Assembly (NCBI RefSeq): GCF_005239225.2
Contig: NC_133300.1
Span: forward strand, 5,237,875-5,301,874
Source: Populus alba
Lineage: Eukaryota; Streptophyta; Magnoliopsida; Malpighiales; Salicaceae
DNA length: 64,000 nt
Reading direction: 5' to 3'
The translations under genes and the position numbers were made by a program. Positions within the stretch are counted from its first letter, which is position 1. Each line of letters opens with the position of its first letter. The notes beneath the pieces were generated by a model that worked only from the letters and a program-made list of their open reading frames with translations, made no database searches and was not told the origin of the DNA. This document shows, one piece after another, positions 56,930-64,000 of this stretch.

Positions 56930-59473
56930 CTTTATCTTAATGGGGTAATTATGATGTTAACAAAAGAATTTAATATTCGGAATACGTCTTACGTATAAGA
57001 TCGTAACCCCAAATACTAAAAGAAAACACAATAATTTTTTTGGAATTTTTGAAAATATTGGCCTAGTTCTCATGGCTTGAATAAACTGGTTATTAAAGCC
57101 AAGATGCATGCTAATACATATATTGTTTTGAAATTTCCTTTGTTGTGTGAAAATACGATGTTATAATATTTTATATATATATATTGGAGAGACTAGGCCG
57201 TATGCATGAAAACAAAACATTTTTTTTTAATAAACATATATTTTTTTTTTACAAAAACCGGGTATTTTAATACCGGATTTGTATCTTTACAGTATAAAAA
57301 TACAAACCGATACTGATCAAAATACAGTAATAAAATTACAGAAAAATCACATATTTTTTTAAATAATTCTTTGAAGAAAAGTTTATCGAATGGGCCAGAC
57401 TCGGCCCAAAAGGAAATGGACCGAAATCAGCCCAAAATAAATTGGGCTGAAAAAGCCTGGACTGGTTACTGTACACATAGTAACCGGGTTACTGTGTGCA
57501 TAGTACCAGTTAATTAATTAGCCCGTTACTGTGCACATGCACAATAACCGGGTAATTATTTTCTTGCTTCCAGAACGTGCACAGTGCACGTTCTGCATGC
57601 AAGAAGATGAACAGTAAAATGAGATAAGGGGCAGAGGGCTGACCTGTGGCGGTTTTGAAGGCGGTGCTACTAACGGTTGCTGACCGGAGGATGGCTGGGA
57701 TGGTGGTCGGCCTTTCTTCCTTATTCTCTGTGTTTTTTAGTTCTACTCTGTTCTCCTCTGCTTCTCCTTTCTTCTTCTGCTTCTCACACTGCTCTTCCCT
57801 CTCACGGTGATTCTGCTGTTTTTTGGCAGCGCTGATGGTGCTAGTGGTGGTAGAGAGGAAGCCGATGATGCCTCAAGTGGTTATGAAGGTGACAGTGGCT
57901 GGGAAGCCTAAGGACAGCAGTTGTTTCCTTCTTCTTCTTCCCCGTGCAGAGGAGCAGGTGCTGCCTTTTCTTCAATGGTGCTCTCCTCGTTTGAAACTTC
58001 CCTCTCCTTTCAGTTTAAAAAATATAACTCTCTCCCCTTTATTCGGTCTCTTTGAGTTTTCTTTTTCTCTCCTCTGGTTTGTTCTCTATTTACAGGGGGA
58101 AAAAGGAGCTGGTCCTTTTGCTAGTGCGGCCAGTGACTTCGGTCGTTGGTCCAAAGGCGTGGGGTCGGTCAGTGGGTGTGAGGAGAGCGAGGCGGGAAGA
58201 TTTTTAAAAAAACAAAGGTTTCTTCTCCCCCTGCTGCACGTTCGGGGGGAAGAAGAAAGAGGAACAGTGTCGTTAAAAACGACACCGTTCCGCCTTCTTC
58301 CTTTTTTTTGATATTATTATTTATTTTTTGTGGGACCCAAAAATGGGTTACAACAGATGCCCCCTTTTTATAAAGCTTATGGAGCAGGGGTTTTGCGCAG
58401 TAAGATTTATAAAGATAAACCAAAACTGAACTCCCGAAACTGATCTGGTTGGAGCTTGATCGCTCTGAAACTTTGTCTTTACAGCAATCCTCCTCAGCCC
58501 AAAAAAACTATGATCAAAATTTAGTCATCTCGAGATCTCTTCTGGCGATCTTCTTTAACCAAAAAAAAACTTGGAATCCCATCTGGCGATTCCTTTTAAC
58601 CAAGGCTGAAATATGAGGTCCCTTCTGGCGACCTCCTTTGACCAATATCGAAATATGAGATCCCTTCTGGCGATCTCCATCAACTTGGAATCCCATCTGG
58701 CGATTCCTTTTAACCAAAACTAAACTCTGTGTGGTTGGGTTAACCTGAGATCCCAGCTAGCGATCTCCTTTAACTTACAACCAAAACAAAAATGTGTGTG
58801 TGGTCTCATTATGATGGGTGACCTGCCCGAGTGGAAAAGGGGAAGAGTGTCTCATTCTTATGGGTGACCTACCCAGGAGGGAGAATAGCCTCATTATTAT
58901 GGGTGACCTACCCAGGTAAAAAAAAATGAAGAATGGTCTCATTCTAATGCGGTGACCTACCTAAAAAAAAATGATGATTTCATTGTGATGGGCGACCTAC
59001 CCAAGTGGAAAGGGGAGGAGTGGTCTCATTCTTATGGTGACCTACCCAGAGGGAAGAATAGCCTCATTATTATGGGTGACCTACCCAAGTATAAAAAATG
59101 GAGAATGGTTTCATTCTAACAGGTGACCTACCCAAGTATAAAAAATGGAGAATGGTTTCATTCTAACGGGTGACCTACCCAGAAAAAAATGATGGTCTCA
59201 TTGTGATGGGTGACCTGCCCGAGTGTGAAAGGGGGAGAAGTGTCTCATTCTTTTTGGGTGACCTACCCAAGGGGAAGAATGGCCTTATTATTATGGGTGA
59301 CCTACCCAAGTATAAAAAATGGAGAATGATCTCATTCTAACGGGTGACCAACCCAGCTTAAAAAAATTCTTAGTAAACTCCATGCTTTTCTAAGAAATGG
59401 TTTCAATATGAGGTCCCTTCTGGCGACCTTCTTTGATGAATATTAAAATACGAGATCCCTTCTGGCGATCTCA
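56930..59473 (-). repeat. Y segment copy 2 (LTR part plus 3'-UTR arrays)
   Basis: Repeats 45407-47952 almost base for base: Y LTR to 58355, polypurine tract, array A (58535-58765), array B (58800-59350) and array A hairpins (59410-59473). Unlike copy 1 it continues into gag and leader. Confidence 0.87.
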
Positions 59474-59612
59474 AACAACTTGAAATCCCTTCACCAGAGG
59501 CATTTCTCAGTGTTTGCTCGAGTAAGCTAGTAAGGCGAGCCACGCTTGTCTTCAGAGACTCCAACTCTTCTTGAAAATGGGCATCACGATGAGCGCGTTC
59601 TTCATCTTCCAT
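59474..59612 (-). pseudogene. Y gag N-terminal remnant
   Basis: ATG at 59610-59612. MEDEERAHRDAHFQEELES, then TSVARLTSLLEQTL and NASGEG, after which the frame runs into array A (SPEGISY). Homologous to the X gag start. Everything after residue 43 or so is deleted. Confidence 0.75.
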
Positions 59613-59639
59613 GTTTCTCGCTCGAAGTCGGTGTTGTAA

Positions 59640-60118
59640 CTCTTTGGGACCTATATTTCAACCTGATGCATGTATGTATGTTATTTATCATGAATGGGTG
59701 TATGTGTACGATTCAAATGTATATACATGCGTATTAGGGAGTTCATACTCTAAGGATAGGTTTGGGCCATTACATGATGGGTGGCTTTCTACCTGGTCTC
59801 AAAATGGTCTCTTGCTGTCCCAGTGATCGCCCTCATGAAGGCAATATGGGGGCTCCGTAGATAATGGAATGGCACGTGCACCAATCATTACCAATCTAAG
59901 CTCTCAGCGAAGAGTTGAGGTTTACACAAACTTAAACCTTGACTAAAAGTCGTAAGGTAAGCTGTTAGTTCCTCACCTAACTTAAAGTTTCTCAGTATAA
60001 ATTCCCTTAGAGTATGAACAAATACATACAAAATTAAAGTGTATGAGGAAATGAATAACACCCAAACCAAACAATAAAACATGATAATCAGACAAAAACA
60101 AAGCTTAGTCCACAAGGT
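59640..60118 (-). other. Y 5' leader (untranslated)
   Basis: Aligned by landmarks with the X leader (GGATAGGTT, GGTCTCTTGCTGTCCCAG, GGCACGTGCACC, GAGGTTTACACAAAC, AAGCTTAGTCCAC). Confidence 0.7.
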
Positions 60119-60138
60119 CCCTAGTGGAGTCGCCATTC
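60119..60138 (-). promoter_or_regulatory. Y primer-binding site
   Basis: Sense strand GAATGGCGACTCCACTAGGG after the LTR end GCGACA; one base differs from X. Confidence 0.7.
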
Positions 60139-62494
60139 TGTCGCACGTGTGCGGCGTCGCGGCGATTACCCACCACGAACCCTTCATGATGGTGTTGTCG
60201 TTTATCTATCTATTGTGGAAAATAAGGTGAGACAAGGAATTCTTTGTCTCTAAGCAGTGAAAAATGGACCGGGAGTCGCCACCTAGTATTCTGGTCACTA
60301 GAAACCCTAACTGGTCTCAGAGATCGGGTACGGAGACTGGTTGCGTAAAGGGAAGGTATTAGCACCCCAAATACGCCCTACCTAAGGTAAGCTGCATTGT
60401 TTTATTTGTCTGATCAAGATCTAAGGTCTCATTGTATTTCTAATTGTTGGTCTGTCTACGGTTTAAGAAAAGTCCTCCTCGGTAAGAAGGTCCTTATCTT
60501 ATCGGGTAAAGCCTAACCGTTCTAATGTAAAATAAAAAAAAAACCTTTTTAATATCGGGAGTACGTTTTACGTATAAATTCGTAATCCCGGTTATTAAAA
60601 GAAAACAAAATAATTTTTTTTTGGATTTTTGAAATGTTGGTCAAGTTCTTGTGACTTTAATAAACTAGTTATTAAAGCCAAAATGCATGCTAAAACAATT
60701 TTTTTTTTTTTTTGTTTTCTTTGTTGTATGAAAATACAATATGAGGTTTTTTTTTTTTAGAGACTTGGCCGTATACATGAAAAGAAAGATATATTTAAAA
60801 ATAATAATAATAATAATAATTTGATGAAAACCGGGTATTTTAATACCAGATATATATTTCTACGATGTAAAAATACAAACCAATATTAAGCAAAATTTAG
60901 TAGAAGAATACGTGGAAAAATTGTATGATTCCAAAAAATATTTTTTTAATTTTTCTCTTAACCAAAAAAAAAAAAAAAAACTGGGCCGGACCTGGCCCAC
61001 CATCCTGGGCTGGGCCTGACCAGGCCCATTTATACTGTGGGCTGGACTCAGCCCAGCCGCGTGGGCTGGGCTGATGTTCCAGCCCATAACCAAAAATACG
61101 GGTTACTGTGCTGAGCACAGTAACCATGTAATTATAATTAGCCGGTTACTGTGCTCATGCACAGTAACCGGTTAATTATTTCTCTTGCTGCAGAAACGTG
61201 AACAGTACACGCTCTGCATGCATGAGACCCAGCCAAGAAGACGAGAAGACAGAGAAGAGTGTTTACCCTGGAATGAAAGTGCCTCTGGTAGCTGAGCTGA
61301 CGGCGCTTGCCGGTGGCGGTCGGCGTTGTTCCAGGCGGCGATGCTGCTGTTACAGTTTTTTTTCTTCTTCCCACTGCCTTCTGCTATCTCTGCCCCTCCC
61401 CCTCGTTTGTTCTGTTATTCCCCGTTTATGGTCTGGCGGTGGTGGAAGGTGGTCTGGGAAGCGGCTGGGAGGAGAAATGACGATGATTCCAGGTTGTGGC
61501 GCGACTATCTTTTCTTCTCCTCCTCTGTGCAGAGCCCGCGGTCTCAGTTTTTTTCTTCCCTCTCTGTTCTGTCCTATTTCTCTTCTCCCTCTCTGGTTTT
61601 GCTGGCCGTTGGCAATGCTAATGGTGGCGGGATGGGTTGTTGTCGCGGAAATGAGGCTGGCAGGCGGTGCTTGCTGCAGTTTGTTTTCTTCTCCCGCGTG
61701 CAGAGGTGCAAGCCTCTGTTTCTCTGTATTTCTCTTCCTCTCAATTCTCTGCCTCTTCTTCTATCTTTTGGACGATGATGGTGCTGTCGGGGGTGACTGG
61801 GAGGAACGGTGGAGGCGATGGTGGCGGCTATGTGGACCACAGCCGGTTGGTTCTTCCTCTCCTCTCTCCTGTTCGGTTTCTCTCTTTTCTGTTTTCAAAT
61901 GTTCTCCATCTTTTCTCTTTTTCAAAACCATTCCCCCAGTTTTTCTGCTTTTCAAACTACTCAAAACACCCAGCCCCCTTTTATTTTCTCCACCGTTTCT
62001 TTCCTTTCCTCCCCTCTTCTCCTCTTGCTTTTTTTTTCTTCTGTTTTGCTCGAGCTTCACTCCTCTCAAAAACAAACTCTCCCCTCTGTTTTTTTGTTCT
62101 CCCTTCCCCCCCTCTCCTTTGTGTCGCTCGCTCCCCTGTATTTATAGGTAGTCGAGGAGAGGTTCACCATACCCTGTACAAGCACAGGGCATGGTGGCCG
62201 GGGCATGGGTCTTCTACCTTTTGTCATGGTGGGGAGGCATGGGTCTCCTGTGTTCTCCATTAATGAGGGTATGGGTTGTGTAAGTAGTTAAGCAAGTGGG
62301 GAGGCAGAGAAGGAGAAGTTAGCGGGAAAAGATTTTAAAATCTTCTTCTCCCCTGTTCTCTGCATTTGCAGGGGAGAAAGATAGGAGAGCTGCCACCGTG
62401 CTGTTCAAAACAAACACCGGTGCAGGTTTTTTTTTTTTTTTAAGAACAGGAAAAAAAAAATTTAGGAGTGATCCAAAAATGGGGTTTCATGACA
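60139..62494 (-). repeat. Y/Z LTR, 2356 bp
   Basis: Starts TGTCGCACGTGTGCGG, ends GGTTTCATGACA. The minus-strand TATA box CTATAAATAC is at 62139-62150. Two strong hairpins lie at 61101-61125 and 61142-61171. Long F/S/L-rich ORFs at 61198-62263 are pyrimidine-tract artefacts. Confidence 0.8.
61101..61171. promoter_or_regulatory. Paired perfect hairpins in Y/Z LTR
   Basis: GGTTACTGTGCT-G-AGCACAGTAACC (61101-61125) and, 16 bp on, arms CCGGTTACTGTGC / GCACAGTAACCGG with loop TCAT (61142-61171). The inner ten bases are shared between the two hairpins. Confidence 0.9.
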
Positions 62495-62517
62495 GTTGCC
62501 CCCCTCTTTACAATGCT
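62495..62517 (-). promoter_or_regulatory. Z polypurine tract
   Basis: Sense strand GTAAAGAGGGGGGCAAC precedes the LTR. Confidence 0.78.
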
Positions 62518-62579
62518 TACGAAGCAAAAAAAAAAAACTCGATGCTTTGCATAGTAAGCTTGTAAAGAAAAAACAAAAA

Positions 62580-63832
62580 TGGTCTATTTTCCCGGGCAAC
62601 TTGCCCATACAGACTCACACTGGTTTATTTTCACGGGCGACCTGCCCACACACGCTCACACTGGTCTATTTTCATGGGCGGCCTGCCCAAGTACTCAAAG
62701 TGATCTATTTTAGGGGCGACCGGCCCACACACTCACACTGGTTTATTTTCACAGGCGACCTGCCCACACATACTCACTCTGGTCTATTTTCAGGGGCGAC
62801 CAGCCCACACTCACACTTACCCTGGTCTATTTTCATAGGCGACCTGCCCAAGTAGAAAAAAGAAAGATTGATCTCATTGTAATGGGTGACCTACCCAAGA
62901 AAAACATAAAGAAATGGGTCGGGTTGTAATGGGCGACCTACCCAAAAATGGGAAAAGAAGAGTGGTCGTGTTTGTAATGGGTGACCTACCCAAATGGAGG
63001 AATGGTCTCATTGTAATGGGTGACCTACCCAAATAAAAAAACATGGAGAATGGTCGAGTTGTAATGGGCGACCTACCCAAAAATTGGGAAAAAAGAAAGA
63101 GTGGTCGTGTTGTAATGGTGACCCTACCCAAATGGAGGAATGGTCTCATTGTAATGGGTGACCTACCCAAATAAAAAAAACATGGAGAATGGTCGAGTTG
63201 TAATGGGCGACCTACCCAAAAATGAGAAAAAGAAAGAGTGGTCGTGTTGTAATGGGTGACCTACCCAAATGGAGGAATGGTCTCATTGTAATGGGTGACC
63301 TACCCAAATAAAAAAACATGGAGAATGGTCGAGTTGTAATGGGTGACCTACCCAAAAATGAGAAAAAGAAAGAGTGGTCGTGTTGTAATGGGTGACCTAC
63401 CCAAATGGAGGAATGGTCTCATTGTAATGGGTGACCTACCCAAATAAAAAAAAACATGGAGAATGTGTCGAGTTGTAATGGGTGACCTACCCAAAAATGA
63501 GAAAAAGAAAGAGTGGTCGTGTTGTAATGGGTGACCTACCATAATGGAGGAATGGTCTCATTGTAATGGGTGACCCTACCCAAATAAAAAAAACATTGGA
63601 GAATTGGTCGAGTTGTAATGGGTGACCTACCCAAAAATGAGAAAAAGAAAGAGTGGTCGTGTTGTAATGGGTGACCTACCCAAATCGAGGAATGGTCTAT
63701 TGTAATGGGTGACCTACCCAAATTAAAAAAAACATGGGAGAATGGTCGAGTTGTAATGGGTGACCTACCCAAATGGAGCGGGGGGGGGGGGGGAATGGTC
63801 TCATTGTAATGGGTGGACCTACCCAAAAAACA
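62580..63832 (-). repeat. Z 3'-UTR hairpin array B with a 135-140 bp higher-order unit
   Basis: 62590-62860 has seven units of about 40 bp with GGTCTATTTTCA and GGGCGACCTGCCCA. From about 62875 the core TAATGGGTGACCTACCCA recurs roughly 20 times. Every three form a larger unit (linkers AATGGAGGAATGGTCTCATTG, AATAAAAAAACATGG, AAATGAGAAAAAGAAAG) repeated about six times. A G14 run is at 63780-63793. Confidence 0.85.
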
Positions 63833-63834
63833 TG

Positions 63835-64000
63835 GCGAGGGCCCAAAGGCGCACTCGAAAGAGTAGGATAAGAAAACGCATTACCTGAGGAAGTGAGGGC
63901 TCAAAGGCGCACTCAAAAAAAGAATGTGTGAGGGCTCAAAGGCGCACTCGGAAAAAGAAAAGAGGTAGGGTTAGAAAACGCACTACCTGAGGAAGTGAGG
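63835..64000 (-). repeat. Z array C, cut by the window edge
   Basis: GAGGGCTCAAAGGCGCACTC and AGGTAGGGTTAGAAAACGC units as at 8873-9290. Confidence 0.8.

Larger units (their letters stand above)
42301..62494 (-). mobile_element. Tat/Ogre-type element Y with nested X copies; right LTR may belong to Z
   Basis: Sense strand is minus. Left (3') LTR: 42301-42711 continuing at 45412-46832, about 1.83 kb, with an X LTR inserted after CTTAT. A reduced internal region runs 46833-47952 and again, in a duplicate, 58356-60138 with 3'-UTR arrays, gag start and leader. A related 2356 bp LTR starting TGTCGCACGTG lies at 60139-62494. That LTR has a primer site on its left and a polypurine tract on its right, so it is both the 5' LTR of Y and the 3' LTR of Z. 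The two LTRs have diverged beyond their first 26 bp, so they are not a recent pair. Confidence 0.7.

Noticed and set aside
61198..62263. ORFs of 317, 198 and 150 codons on the plus strand
   Set aside because: They are Phe/Ser/Leu/Pro-rich readings of a pyrimidine tract, antisense to the LTR transcript, with several overlapping frames equally open.
60139..62494. Y and this LTR as a matched pair dating one insertion
   Set aside because: Similarity to 42301 is limited to the first 26 bp and scattered motifs, so they are not a recent pair; the element boundary is uncertain.
62875..63800. Regular short repeats with spacers resembling a CRISPR array
   Set aside because: Spacers are themselves repeated in a three-part higher-order unit, the DNA is plant retrotransposon 3' UTR, and no cas genes are present.

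Overview
This is a plant nuclear window. It is AT-rich, has introns with GT/AG borders, carries plant transcription-factor domains (NAC, AP2/ERF with an EAR motif) and is dominated by plant retrotransposons. Dispersed AT-rich elements near 18.1 kb and 28.5 kb look like repeats common in Populus/Salicaceae, so poplar or a relative is my inference; no sequence here proves the genus.

Layout. 1-1.34 kb: decayed CACTA (En/Spm) transposase. 3.76-3.97 kb: truncated Copia relic of the same family as the intact copy at 35.6 kb. 4.35-14.8 kb: a locally triplicated 1.1 kb block; its middle copy holds a composite Tat/Ogre-type Ty3/Gypsy element (W, 5804-14042) with target duplication TCTTT. 15.1-16.2 kb: 3' end of a LINE. 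22.9-26.0 kb: plus-strand Tat/Ogre remnant (V) whose LTR contains an antisense AP2/ERF-EAR repressor pseudogene. 26.4-30.1 kb: fragments of three ordinary genes (METTL18-like, an unrecognised terminal exon, TVP38/TMEM64-like). 34.5-34.9 kb: truncated LINE with a 39 bp target duplication. 35.1-41.1 kb: a three-exon NAC gene cut in exon 2 by a 4.8 kb Copia element with identical 145 bp LTRs. 41.5-42.3 kb: CACTA relic. 42.3-64.0 kb: nested Tat/Ogre elements (X, Y, Z), including a 5.2 kb near-identical duplication and a gag-only element with an extra ORF1.

How it works together. W, X, Y and Z are transcribed leftwards and V rightwards. They share LTR ends (TGTTGTAACCC... / ...GCGACA in the sense direction) and purine tracts before the 3' LTR. 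W, X and Y also share one leader and an apparent primer site. None keeps pol, so all would need enzymes in trans. W, Y and Z carry 3'-UTR tandem arrays made of short hairpins whose stems vary by compensatory changes; V carries the related GGTAACCCATTACAATG-type array, and a similar hairpin occurs four times in its LTR. This covarying hairpin system is the most unusual signal in the window. Apart from the interrupted NAC gene and the gene fragments, I see no intact host gene.
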